A DNA stretch of 64,000 nt. Origin: Cyanobacteria bacterium SBLK. GTDB taxonomy: Bacteria > Cyanobacteriota > Cyanobacteriia > Cyanobacteriales > Spirulinaceae. This document shows positions 42,014-50,148 of the stretch, piece after piece (the first letter of the stretch is position 1; each line of letters opens with the position of its first letter). The position numbers and the translations under genes were made by a program. The stretch spans positions 62,001 to 126,000 of the forward strand of contig JAGHZQ010000034.1 in NCBI GenBank assembly GCA_017746715.1. The letters run 5' to 3'. The notes beneath the pieces were generated by a model. That model saw only the letters and a list, made by a program, of their open reading frames with translations, made no database searches and was not told the origin of the DNA.

Positions 42014-42116
42014 AAAATGTCTGTTTGTCAATCTTTCATTCTCGATCGTAATTTTGCCTCGTTCCCCACAAAATTATTGTATTGTTGTTTGATAATCAAA
42101 ACAGATTTATTTGGGA

Positions 42117-42157
42117 TTTAACCCAAAAATAACTCAAGCCTAAACCTCTATTAATCC
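42117..42157 (+). promoter_or_regulatory. Pho-box-like array upstream of phnCDE
   Basis: Four octamers at exact 11-bp spacing: TTTAACCC (42117), AATAACTC (42128), CCTAAACC (42139) and ATTAATCC (42150). The cyanobacterial Pho box consists of tandem octamers resembling PyTTAAPyPyT/A separated by three bases. The array ends 32 bp before the phnC start. It suggests PhoB/SphR-controlled induction under phosphate limitation. Confidence 0.65.
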
Positions 42158-42189
42158 TAAAAATAGACACTAGCTCTGGCGAAGTGTAG

Positions 42190-42999
42190 ATGAGTAAAAC
42201 ATTGTCCAATCTTGCAGCAATCGAAGTCATCGACTTAAGCAAAAGTTTTAAAGGCAAACCCGCCCTACGGCACGTTAATTGTACCGTAGAGGATGGAGAA
42301 ATGGTTGCATTAGTCGGTGCTTCCGGGTCGGGAAAATCTACCCTATTACGACATTTAAATGGCTTGCAAGAGAGCGATCGCGGCACTGTCAATATTTACG
42401 GTATGCCTTTACAAAGCAATGGTCGCTATCACTCGAAAGTTCGCCTTCTCCGCACCCAAATCGGGTGCATTTTCCAACAATTTAATCTCGTTAAACGCCT
42501 GAGCGCGATCGAAAATGTTTTGGTGGGTAATTTGGGAAGAATGTCCCTGCTCAAATCGAGTTTTCGCCTTTTTAGCAAAGAGCAGAAACTTCAGGCATTA
42601 GCCGCTCTCGATCGCGTGGGGATTTTAGAACAGGCATACAAAAGAGCCTCGCAATTATCCGGAGGACAACAGCAACGGGTGGCGATCGCTCGCTGTTTGA
42701 TACAGGGAGCAAAAATTATCCTTGCCGACGAACCCATTGCCTCCCTCGATCCGGAGTCGGCGCGAAAAGTGATGGAGTTACTCGTTCAACTTAATCGAGA
42801 ACGGGGAATTACGATTGTTAGTTCCCTCCATCAAGTGCAAATGGTACGTCATTACTGCGATCGCGCGATCGCCCTCAAGGATGGAGAGGTTAAATTTGAC
42901 GGGGCAACCCCGAACTTAGACGATACCAAACTCAATGACATTTATGGCGCAGCGGCGGAAGAATTAGTCTTGCGCGGTCACGGCGAATTGTTAGTATAA
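42190..42999 (+). CDS. phnC: Phosphonate/phosphite ABC transporter ATP-binding protein
   Basis: 269 residues with Walker A GASGSGKST (43-51), the PhnC-type Q-loop IGCIFQQFNLV, signature QLSGGQQQRVAIAR and Walker B IILADEPIASLDP. PhnC powers import of phosphonates, phosphite or related compounds through PhnDE. It is the first gene of a three-gene plus-strand set followed by PhnD and PhnE. No C-P lyase or phosphite dehydrogenase gene is in the window, so the imported substrate is open. Confidence 0.9.
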   Translation: MSKTLSNLAAIEVIDLSKSFKGKPALRHVNCTVEDGEMVALVGASGSGKSTLLRHLNGLQESDRGTVNIYGMPLQSNGRYHSKVRLLRTQIGCIFQQFNLVKRLSAIENVLVGNLGRMSLLKSSFRLFSKEQKLQALAALDRVGILEQAYKRASQLSGGQQQRVAIARCLIQGAKIILADEPIASLDPESARKVMELLVQLNRERGITIVSSLHQVQMVRHYCDRAIALKDGEVKFDGATPNLDDTKLNDIYGAAAEELVLRGHGELLV

Positions 43000-43030
43000 A
43001 TTTCATGAAAACTCTCTCGATAATTTTATC

Positions 43031-44062
43031 ATGCAAAGACGTTTTTTAATTAAATCTGTTTCTTTATTTCTCCTCTCGGTAAGCGGTGCAAAATTCTTAT
43101 CGGCTTGTAGCAATACGGATTCCAATCCAGATGCAAGCGAAACCAGCGAAGAAACCATCGAAGTTAAAGAACTGAACTTTGGTATTATTTCCACAGAATC
43201 TCAAGCCAATCAAAAACCGATTTGGAAACCGTTCATTGAAGCAATGTCGGAAGAACTGGGGATGCCTGTTAAGGCTTTTTATGCGACTCAATATGCTGGT
43301 GTTATCGAAGCCATGAAAGCGAAGAAAGTCGATCTTGCTTGGTATGGAGGAAAATCTTATATTGAAGCCGCAAAACGCGCCAATGCAGAAGCCTTTGTGC
43401 AAACCGTCGCTCTCGATGGTTCAAAGGGTTATTACTCTTATTTGATTACTAACAAAGATAATCCCATTTTGAGCGACATTGATATAGACAAAGGAAATGG
43501 CGATGAATATACGATCGAGAATGCAGCACAGTTAACTTTTGCTTTTAACGATCCCAATTCAACCTCTGGTTTTCTCGTTCCCAGTTACTACGTTTTTGCT
43601 CAAAATAAAGTCAATCCTAAAGAAGCATTTGAACGATTGGTTTTTTCTGGCAGTCACGAAGCGACAGCTTTAGCCGTTGCCAATAATCAAGTTGATGTGG
43701 CAACGAATAATAATGAATCTTTGAGTCGTTTGGAAAAAACCGATGCAGAAGCACGAGAAAGAATCGAGGTGATTTGGACTTCTCCCGTGATTCCCAGCGA
43801 TCCGATCGCTTACCGCAAAGATTTACCGGAAAGTCTCAAAGAAAAACTCCAAGACTTTTTCTACAATTATCAAGATCGAGCCATTCTCGATCCTCTAGAA
43901 TGGTTGCGTTTCGATCCGGCAAAAGATGAAGATTGGAATACGATTCGCGAGTTAGATTTTGCTAAACAAATCCTTGAAGTTGAAACCAATGAAGATTTAA
44001 GCGAAGAAGACAAGAAAAAACAACTCGACGAACTCAATAAAGCCTTGGACGCATTAAAATAA
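43031..44062 (+). CDS. phnD: Phosphonate/phosphite ABC transporter substrate-binding lipoprotein
   Basis: 343 residues. N-terminal MQRRFLIKS and hydrophobic core end in a lipobox-like FLSACS. The mature part has PhnD-family features: LNFGIISTESQANQKPIWKPF, a YAGVIEAMKAKKVDLAWYGG segment and the binding-site string DPNSTSGFLVPSYYV. It captures phosphonate or phosphite in the periplasm. It lies 31 bp after phnC and 84 bp before phnE. The C-terminus is a charged helical tail (EDLSEEDKKKQLDELNKAL). Confidence 0.9.
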   Translation: MQRRFLIKSVSLFLLSVSGAKFLSACSNTDSNPDASETSEETIEVKELNFGIISTESQANQKPIWKPFIEAMSEELGMPVKAFYATQYAGVIEAMKAKKVDLAWYGGKSYIEAAKRANAEAFVQTVALDGSKGYYSYLITNKDNPILSDIDIDKGNGDEYTIENAAQLTFAFNDPNSTSGFLVPSYYVFAQNKVNPKEAFERLVFSGSHEATALAVANNQVDVATNNNESLSRLEKTDAEARERIEVIWTSPVIPSDPIAYRKDLPESLKEKLQDFFYNYQDRAILDPLEWLRFDPAKDEDWNTIRELDFAKQILEVETNEDLSEEDKKKQLDELNKALDALK

Positions 44063-44146
44063 AAAGTAAGGTGGGCAAATTGTTTGCTCGCCTTATCCAT
44101 TGTCCCCAGCAAAAATAATAAACAAACAACACTTTGGTAAAGCTCA

Positions 44147-45004
44147 GTGCAAGTAACTAACAACGAAAAACCCACATTTCAGCAAAACTCAGTGCAAGCA
44201 AAAAATAACAATGTTATTGCCATATTAAAACAGGAAGAAGAACGCGCAAAAAAAGTTCGTATTTTTTATATTTTAGGCGCGATTGCTATCCTTATTCTTT
44301 TAGTTTTTTCTTATGTCAAAAGCGAACTAAACTTTTGGCTATTAATCCGCGACTGGCGCAATATGTGGGATTTAATTCTTGATTTTTTCCCACCGGATTT
44401 TACTTATTGGAAGCTCTATTTCGACGATACAATTGTCACGATCGCCATCGCTATTTGGGGAACATTAATGGCGGCGATCGTGTCGGCTCCTCTCTCCATG
44501 ATGGCATCGACAAATATTAGTCCGACTTGGATTGTATTCCTCATTCGTCGTTTATTGGATGCCATGCGAGCGATTAATGAATTGGTCTTCGCGTTGATTT
44601 TTATTGTTGCGGTTGGTTTGGGTCCCTTTGCTGGAGTTTTAGCAATTTTCGTACATACGACGGGGACTTTGGGGAAACTCTTTTCCGAAGCAGTCGAAGC
44701 GATCGAACCCGGTCCTATCGAAGGCATTCGCGCAACGGGTGCGAGTAAATTACAAGAAATTCTCTTCGGCGTTATTCCACAAGTGATTCCTCTCTGGACT
44801 TCCTTTACCCTGTATCGCTTTGAAGCTAACGTGCGATCGGCTTCCGTTTTAGGGATTGTCGGTGCGGGAGGGATTGGCGTTTCTCTTTACCAAAGTTTCG
44901 GCTCTTTTGATTATCCTAAAGTTTGTGCTATTTTAATTATTTTGATTTTAGCGACCAGTTTAATCGATCTGGCTTCTTCTCAATTGAGAAATTGGCTGAT
45001 TTAA
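44147..45004 (+). CDS. phnE: Phosphonate/phosphite ABC transporter permease
   Basis: 285 residues from a GTG at 44147; a second in-frame GTG (SVQAKNN) a dozen codons later is an alternative, and the string CTCAGTGCAAG surrounds both. About six membrane helices are visible, starting with IFYILGAIAILILLVFSYV. The PhnE EAA-type loop region is AVEAIEPGPIEGIRATGASKLQEILFGVIP. It completes the importer with PhnC and PhnD. Confidence 0.9.
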   Translation: MQVTNNEKPTFQQNSVQAKNNNVIAILKQEEERAKKVRIFYILGAIAILILLVFSYVKSELNFWLLIRDWRNMWDLILDFFPPDFTYWKLYFDDTIVTIAIAIWGTLMAAIVSAPLSMMASTNISPTWIVFLIRRLLDAMRAINELVFALIFIVAVGLGPFAGVLAIFVHTTGTLGKLFSEAVEAIEPGPIEGIRATGASKLQEILFGVIPQVIPLWTSFTLYRFEANVRSASVLGIVGAGGIGVSLYQSFGSFDYPKVCAILIILILATSLIDLASSQLRNWLI

Positions 45005-45124
45005 GGTTAAATCGCCGATGTAAAAATGAATGGGCGCATCCTAGAATAGTATCGAGGAGACTCGTCGGGTATACTTTGATAGACTCGTTCGCTCGATCTA
45101 AATTTTAAATTCAGGAGATAAACT

Positions 45125-45670
45125 GTGTTCAAAAAGACTGTGATGGTTGTCTTCGGTGGGATTGTCGGAACCGCGATCGCAATTTCCCCAACTTTTGCAA
45201 CCGATATGTTGGTCGCTCTGAGATCGTCCCTAGGTACTTATCTTACCGCAGAAGGCGGCGGAGGCGGTGAAGTCAGAGCCAATCGTCCCGAAGTCGGACC
45301 TTGGGAAACCTTTAAGCTCTTCGATCTAAGTACCGGAGATTTAAATACCGGCGATCGAATCTGTTTGAGAACCCAAAATGGCAGCAATTATCTTCGGGTG
45401 GATCGAGGAAAATTAGATGCAGAAGGAGAGGCTTGCTCCCCCGAAGCCATGTTTGTCATTATTAAAGTTGATGGAGGTTCATCGGGAACCCGCATCAATG
45501 CTTGCGATTCTATTGCTCTGAGAGGAGTTGAAAGCGAACAATATATAAGTGCGGAAGGTGGAGGAGGAACGGAACTCAGCGTCGATCGATACCATCCTCC
45601 CGGTCCTTGGGAAACCTTTATTTTTGGCGGTCAACCCAATAGTCCGACGAATGCGACATCTTGTAAATAA
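45125..45670 (+). CDS. Secreted fascin-like beta-trefoil protein
   Basis: 181 residues from a GTG with AGGAG eight bases upstream. A signal peptide (FKKTVMVVFGGIVGTAIAISPTFA) is followed by two related halves with fascin-type signatures: SLGTYLTAEGGGGGEVRANR ... GPWETFKLFDL and EQYISAEGGGGTELSVDR ... GPWETFIF. Fascin-like trefoils bind carbohydrate or protein surfaces. Two cysteine pairs may form disulfides in the periplasm or outside. There is no enzymatic motif. It is a single gene after phnE, with a hairpin downstream. Confidence 0.75.
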   Translation: MFKKTVMVVFGGIVGTAIAISPTFATDMLVALRSSLGTYLTAEGGGGGEVRANRPEVGPWETFKLFDLSTGDLNTGDRICLRTQNGSNYLRVDRGKLDAEGEACSPEAMFVIIKVDGGSSGTRINACDSIALRGVESEQYISAEGGGGTELSVDRYHPPGPWETFIFGGQPNSPTNATSCK

Positions 45671-45685
45671 GCGATCGCATTGACG

Positions 45686-45715
45686 ATTTCTCCTCCCTTA
45701 CCAGATCGGAGAAAT
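45686..45715 (+). terminator. Hairpin downstream of the fascin-like gene
   Basis: ATTTCTCC (45686-45693) pairs with GGAGAAAT (45708-45715) 15 bp past the stop. There is no clear T-run. The remaining 240 bp before the next gene hold HIP1 sites but no ORF. Confidence 0.5.
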
Positions 45716-45956
45716 TAGTCACCCATTGTACTCGCCAAGATGGGGTGCTTCTCCAATTTGTAAATTGATAATTCAGTAGAATATTGCAATAAAGCGATCG
45801 CAATGGATAGTTTTCTCGCTCAATGCTTTAGCCGTATCGCCCGATACAATACTCTGATAGCTATTTTTCGGGAGATCGCTCGATCGGATGTTCTACACTT
45901 GAATCCTCTCATATTGCCAATTATTGTTAAACTGTTAACGAGCAGACCGATCTAAT

Positions 45957-46628
45957 ATGGAGACCAAGAGAATGCCAAACGATCCTCCATCTTATACAAC
46001 ATCCTCCTACAACCAAACTGACGCGGTTGCAGGATCTACAATCGTTGTAAAAAACAATGAAGATATCGAACAAACTGCGAGAGAAATTCAGGCTCTATTG
46101 AATCAACTTTCTGAAATGTATCCCACTGAAACTCTTGCTGAGAAAGCTGCTGTTGCTGAAAAAGCGATCGCACAAATCAAAAGCAGTCGCTCTTGGTTTG
46201 AGACAATCTTAGAAACTAATAGAACAATAGGGATCGAGGCATTTGTCAAACTCATTCATTTTCATAATCCTATTATCAATATCTTGCGAGTAGGTTTAGA
46301 AGAAGCAATTGCAGAAACTGCTGCTGAAATATATGATGGGGAAAGTGTTTCTGCGGAAAGATCTGAGTATTTAAGTGCTACCGGAAATATAGTCGTAGAA
46401 GACGATACCGATTATTCTAGTATGGAAGATGAGATTGTAGGCGCTGATGTTGAGATATATGACAAGGATCGCGTTTCTAAGGACAAAGAAATTCAACATA
46501 TCATTGATGATATTTTGACGGAAATTCAGAGTATTGATGTTCGTATAGATGAAAAACAAGAGGTTATTAAAAATTTGCGATTGGAAACGCAAGTAATGAT
46601 GGCCGCATTAGGAGAAGTTGTGGATTAA
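45957..46628 (+). CDS. Hypothetical protein with cyanobacterial helical domain
   Basis: 223 residues. Residues 30-115 (DIEQTAREIQALLNQLSEMY ... AAVAEKAIAQIKSSRSW ... VGLEEAIAETAAEI) resemble a helical module common in cyanobacterial multi-domain regulators, often next to effector domains. Its function is unknown to me. The C-terminal region is acidic and coiled (IQHIIDDILTEIQSIDVRID). The start is an ATG two bases after TAAT. It overlaps the next ORF by one base (TAATG), so the two are translationally coupled. Confidence 0.65.
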   Translation: METKRMPNDPPSYTTSSYNQTDAVAGSTIVVKNNEDIEQTAREIQALLNQLSEMYPTETLAEKAAVAEKAIAQIKSSRSWFETILETNRTIGIEAFVKLIHFHNPIINILRVGLEEAIAETAAEIYDGESVSAERSEYLSATGNIVVEDDTDYSSMEDEIVGADVEIYDKDRVSKDKEIQHIIDDILTEIQSIDVRIDEKQEVIKNLRLETQVMMAALGEVVD

Positions 46629-47017
46629 TGTGGGAAAAATTACTTGAATTCGGCAAGCAACTCTTAGCACTCAAAAAACAGGTGGAGAAAAATACGCAAG
46701 AACTGCAAGAATTGCGTCAAGACCTGAGAAAGATTTTTTCTTATGTTAGAAAGCTAGAAAAGGCTATGGTTAAGGACGATCGCGAAAAAGAAAAGTTAAT
46801 CTTAAAACTACAGAATGAGTTCAAAAATGAAAGTCTCAAAAACGCACATGAAATCGAAAAAATTATCTTAAAATTAGAAAATGGATTGGGAACGGAAAAA
46901 AATGAACGGGAAAAATTAATTTTGCGGTTAGAAAATATTTTACTGAAAGTTCAGCGTCAATTTGAACGGCAAAGCGATCGCCCCTTTCTCCTCGAAGAAA
47001 GCAACGATGAAGAATAG
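46628..47017 (+). CDS. Coiled-coil hypothetical protein
   Basis: 129 residues beginning MWEKLLEFGKQLLALKKQVEKN, a recurrent N-terminus of short cyanobacterial coiled-coil proteins. Nearly the entire chain is heptad-rich, with three REKLILxLxN-type repeats (EKEKLILKLQNE, EKIILKLENG, REKLILRLEN). No enzymatic or membrane features. Translational coupling to the upstream gene suggests a complex of the two. Function unknown. Confidence 0.7.
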   Translation: MWEKLLEFGKQLLALKKQVEKNTQELQELRQDLRKIFSYVRKLEKAMVKDDREKEKLILKLQNEFKNESLKNAHEIEKIILKLENGLGTEKNEREKLILRLENILLKVQRQFERQSDRPFLLEESNDEE

Positions 47018-47047
47018 AACGATTGCGAAAAATAACCCCCTAAGAAA

Positions 47048-47074
47048 AGCGATCGCCCACCCCGAGCGATCGCT
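47048..47074 (-). terminator. HIP1-armed hairpin terminator of gdhA
   Basis: AGCGATCGC (47048-47056) and GCGATCGCT (47066-47074) flank a 9-nt loop. The minus-strand continuation is TTTTCTTA. It lies between the converging coiled-coil gene and gdhA. Confidence 0.65.
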
Positions 47075-47110
47075 GCTATCCTTTCAAATCAAAGCCGATT
47101 AATGCTTGGA

Positions 47111-48430
47111 TTAATGCTTGCCATTGGTATAATAATCTCGCGTTCCCTTAGCATCCAAGGCTTCACCGAGGCGGTTGAGGGCGTGAATATAAGCCGCCGT
47201 TCGCATAGAAGTCTCGAACTCTCGGGCGATCTGCCACGTCGCTTGTGCCTCTTCTACCATTTTCGGTTTCAGATGTCGGTGAACTTCATCGAGACTCCAA
47301 TACATGCCACTGCGATTTTGTACCCATTCAAAGTAACTCACGGTAACGCCCCCCGCATTAACGAGAATATCGGGAAAGACATAAATGCCCTTTTTCTCCA
47401 AAATGCGATCGCCAGCCGAGGTAATCGGACCATTTGCCACTTCAAAAATATACTTTGCAGAGATATTATTGGCATTAGCTTCAGTAATTTGATTTTCCAA
47501 AGCCGCCGGAATCAAAACGTCCACATCCAAAGCCAATAACTCCTCATTGGTCACGACTTCATGTTCGACGATATTGCATACCGTATCCTCGCAATACACC
47601 GCCTTAATACTGCGACTTTCGTTCTTGTATTGACGAATACTGGGAATATCCAAACCGCGATCGCAATAGATTCCCCCTTGAGAATCGCTCACCGCCACGA
47701 CTTTATACCCGGCATTAGCCAGTAACTCCGCCAAGGCCGCACCGACCTTACCAAATCCTTGTATTGCCACCGTCGTGCGTTCGGGAATGCGATCGAAATA
47801 GGGTAAAAGGGTATTAATGACGTAAAATGCTCCGGTTGCTGTCGCCGTACTCCGACCTTGAGAACCCCCCATCATCACGGGTTTACCCGTCACCACCGCC
47901 GGACTGACCTTGCGCTTGATAATCGAATATTGATCCATCATCCAACCCATAATCATCTCATTAGTGTACATATCTGGCGCCAGGATATCCACATCGGGCC
48001 CGATAAAATCCGCGATCGCATCGATATAGCCCCGACTCAAACGCTCTAATTCCTGACGGGATAATTCTTTCGGATTTAAAGCAATTCCCCCTTTTGCCCC
48101 GCCAAAAGGTAAATTCATTAAAGCTGCTTTAAACGTCATCCAAAAGGCAAGAGATTGTACTTCATCCAAAGTTACGTTGGGATGATAACGAACTCCCCCT
48201 TTTCCCGGTCCTCGCGTGTCGTCATAGCGCACGCGATACCCTTGAAAAACCCTTAACGAACCGTTATCCATGCGTACGGGAATGGAAACGCTCAAACTGG
48301 CTTTGGGAGATTTCAAGCGTCTCAAAGCATCTTCAGAAATTGCCACGTACTTTAATACCCCTTCGAGGCGGCTGCTGGCATCTGCTAATAAAGACTGGGA
48401 TAATCGATCTGTTGGTATCGCGATCGTCAT
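47111..48430 (-). CDS. gdhA: Glutamate dehydrogenase (Glu/Leu/Phe/Val family)
   Basis: 439 residues with the conserved N-terminal catalytic region (RVRYDDTRGPGKGGVRYHP, LPFGGAKGGIALNPKELS with catalytic lysines) and the NAD(P)-binding motif VAIQGFGKVGAALAELL. It interconverts 2-oxoglutarate plus ammonium and glutamate. In cyanobacteria it is secondary to GS-GOGAT and is linked to late growth or high ammonium. Cofactor choice cannot be read with confidence. Monocistronic on the minus strand, with a HIP1 hairpin downstream. Confidence 0.9.
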   Translation of the reverse strand: MTIAIPTDRLSQSLLADASSRLEGVLKYVAISEDALRRLKSPKASLSVSIPVRMDNGSLRVFQGYRVRYDDTRGPGKGGVRYHPNVTLDEVQSLAFWMTFKAALMNLPFGGAKGGIALNPKELSRQELERLSRGYIDAIADFIGPDVDILAPDMYTNEMIMGWMMDQYSIIKRKVSPAVVTGKPVMMGGSQGRSTATATGAFYVINTLLPYFDRIPERTTVAIQGFGKVGAALAELLANAGYKVVAVSDSQGGIYCDRGLDIPSIRQYKNESRSIKAVYCEDTVCNIVEHEVVTNEELLALDVDVLIPAALENQITEANANNISAKYIFEVANGPITSAGDRILEKKGIYVFPDILVNAGGVTVSYFEWVQNRSGMYWSLDEVHRHLKPKMVEEAQATWQIAREFETSMRTAAYIHALNRLGEALDAKGTRDYYTNGKH

Positions 48431-48861
48431 AACCGAATTTAAACCTCATAATCGTACTCGGAACGCATTTAAATATCGGCGAAATCAAATCCTCACAATC
48501 CTATCTTTTTCAAAAGAAATCAGGGTATTTTATCCCTCAGTTTCATTATATACTCGCCAATTGCGGTATCGCCGTCAACGAAAATGTCTTCTGAAAGTGT
48601 TAACCCTAACAGAGATTTGTTAACTCGGCATTTTTTACCGCACTTAATTGCTTTGTCCTTAACATTATTACAGCATAGATAAACAGTATAAAATGTTACT
48701 TTTTAACAAAAGTTAGTTTTTAGAAATATATTGAAATATTCTTTGATGTCGGAATATAGCAAGGATTGCCCGATTTGGCCCAAAAAAAGGCAGAATAGGA
48801 AGAAATCGCTCGAACTGCCAATCAGCCTTCAAGATTAATCCTATGGGGTGCGAAGCATTTC
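48431..48861. other. Gene-free stretch upstream of gdhA
   Basis: 431 bp of AT-rich sequence up to the tnpB remnant. It should contain the gdhA promoter. I see no ORF, hairpin or repeat that I can support. Confidence 0.4.
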
Positions 48862-49224
48862 ATTGCATTTGTGGATCGTTTTGAGTGCGATACAAACCCC
48901 GCTTCATTCGCTTTCCTGACGCTTTCCAGCTGGAACGCTGCGCGAACGGTTTTTTTCACCAAATGTTGGCAAGAAATCATCATCTAAATTTCAGCCAAAA
49001 ACAATCCGACTCATCCTATTTTCTAAGCAACGATCGATCGCCAATTTCGCAGCATTGTTGAGTGCATCTCTCCTCTGTCGATTACATCTTTCCGCGATAC
49101 GAGATAGACGCTTTGACCAAAATCTTTGGGGCTTTCCCTCTTTGATTTTTGCAATCTGCTTATTATAAAAAAGTCCTCTAGAAATGGCAGGATTTCCGAA
49201 TTTTTGATTAGATCTTGTTGGCAT
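48862..49224 (-). pseudogene. Decayed tnpB (IS200/IS605 type)
   Basis: The frame from 49224 encodes YNKQIAKIKEGKPQRFWSKRL ... CNRQRRDALNNAAKLAIDRCLENRMSRIVFG, the central TnpB region. A TGA follows at the expected FGWN tryptophan. The text then resumes with LDDDFLPTFGEK and, after a further shift, KRGLYRTQNDPQ, both near the TnpB C-terminus. The intervening RuvC/zinc-ribbon part and the N-terminus are missing. A left-end-like hairpin lies upstream at 49312-49327. Confidence 0.8.
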
Positions 49225-49311
49225 TCGTACATTTTATTTTCTTCCTTCTTTAACAATATTAAATTATTTTAAAGCCATCAATCTTTTGTTACAATTAATT
49301 ATTATCATGCA

Positions 49312-49327
49312 GGCGACTTTAGTCGCC
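49312..49327. repeat. IS200/IS605-like left-end hairpin
   Basis: GGCGACTTTAGTCGCC: a 7-bp stem with a TT loop, 88 bp upstream of the tnpB remnant. It is the structural counterpart of the hairpin at 10416-10431, with changed bases paired on both arms. Confidence 0.6.
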
Positions 49328-49358
49328 GTGTCGATTTTCTACCCCGCTCTAAAGAGCA

Positions 49359-49450
49359 GTGCGACCCCAGCGAATCGAATTCGCCTAGCGGTCAGACCCC
49401 GGTGAGGAAACCCCACCTAGGGAATGCCGACCCAGAGAGGGAACGGGCGC
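49359..49450. repeat. 92-bp copy of the dispersed element with a 32-bp insertion
   Basis: It matches the reverse complement of 18442-18503 (GCGACCCC, GCGAATCGAATTCG, GGAATGC, GACC, AGAGA), interrupted by 32 extra bases (49389-49420) that end in a duplicated CTAG. It lies between the tnpB hairpin and the DUF4126 gene, whose start is 41 bp away. Confidence 0.6.
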
Positions 49451-49490
49451 AAAGAGAGACGGGGCTATTAATCTCCCGTTCTTTTCTCGT

Positions 49491-50057
49491 ATGAGCATCG
49501 CGATCGTTGGACTTTTAGCCGCACTTTCTGCCGCCGCCGCCGCCGGGATGAGAATTGCGCTGCCCTTGTTGGCGATCGGATTGTTGCAAAGCGATAGTCT
49601 TTGGTATAACGTACCGTTGCTATCGGCAATTCATCCGCCAGTCTTATTGGGAATTCTGACCAGTTGGTCGTTATTTGAACTTTTTGGTTCAAAAAAACTT
49701 TTGGGGCAACGAGTCAATCAGCTTTTGCAACTCATCCTCAGCCCAGTGGTGGGAGGATTGATGGCCATTACGGCAATCAAAATCAGTTCGGTAGACTTGC
49801 AACCGTTATGGATTGTGGCAACGGTTGGAGGGCTTTTGGCATTTGTCTTGAAATTGGTGCAGGTGGGTTGGTTTTTTCGCTTGCAAGGTTTGCCCTTATG
49901 GGTCATTTTCCTTGAAGATGCACTCTGCGTTTTTTTAGTCTTTTTTGCCTTTAATGCCCCCGAGCAAGGGGGTTTGATTGCCATGTTTTTACTATGGCTT
50001 TCCGTTCGCAGTTCGGGAGAATGGTATCGTTGGTATAAATCTGCGAAGAAGGGGTGA
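49491..50057 (+). CDS. DUF4126 family membrane protein
   Basis: 188 residues, very hydrophobic, with about five helices (IAIVGLLAALSAAAAAGMRIALPLLAIGLL; VVGGLMAITAIKI; WIVATVGGLLAFVLKLV; WVIFLEDALCVFLVFFAF). The N-terminal Ala/Gly-rich helix followed by a short loop is characteristic of DUF4126. Function is unknown; the family is widespread in cyanobacteria as a single-domain inner or thylakoid membrane protein. It ends two bases before a heptamer tract. Confidence 0.75.
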   Translation: MSIAIVGLLAALSAAAAAGMRIALPLLAIGLLQSDSLWYNVPLLSAIHPPVLLGILTSWSLFELFGSKKLLGQRVNQLLQLILSPVVGGLMAITAIKISSVDLQPLWIVATVGGLLAFVLKLVQVGWFFRLQGLPLWVIFLEDALCVFLVFFAFNAPEQGGLIAMFLLWLSVRSSGEWYRWYKSAKKG

Positions 50058-50059
50058 AG

Positions 50060-50142
50060 AGTTGACAGTTGACAGTTGACAGTTGACAGTTGACAGTTGA
50101 CAGTTGACAGTTGACAGTTGACAGTTGACAGTTGACAGTTGA
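50060..50142. repeat. STRR tract: 11 perfect AGTTGAC heptamers
   Basis: Eleven uninterrupted AGTTGAC units (50060-50136) and a partial twelfth fill the gap between converging DUF4126 and peptidoglycan-binding genes. Heptameric STRR sequences are a known cyanobacterial class. This is the longest tract in the window. Confidence 0.95.
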
Positions 50143-50148
50143 GATCGA

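Noticed and set aside
50060..50142. Repeat array as a CRISPR
   Set aside because: Units are 7 bp and directly adjacent with no spacers; this is an STRR tract.
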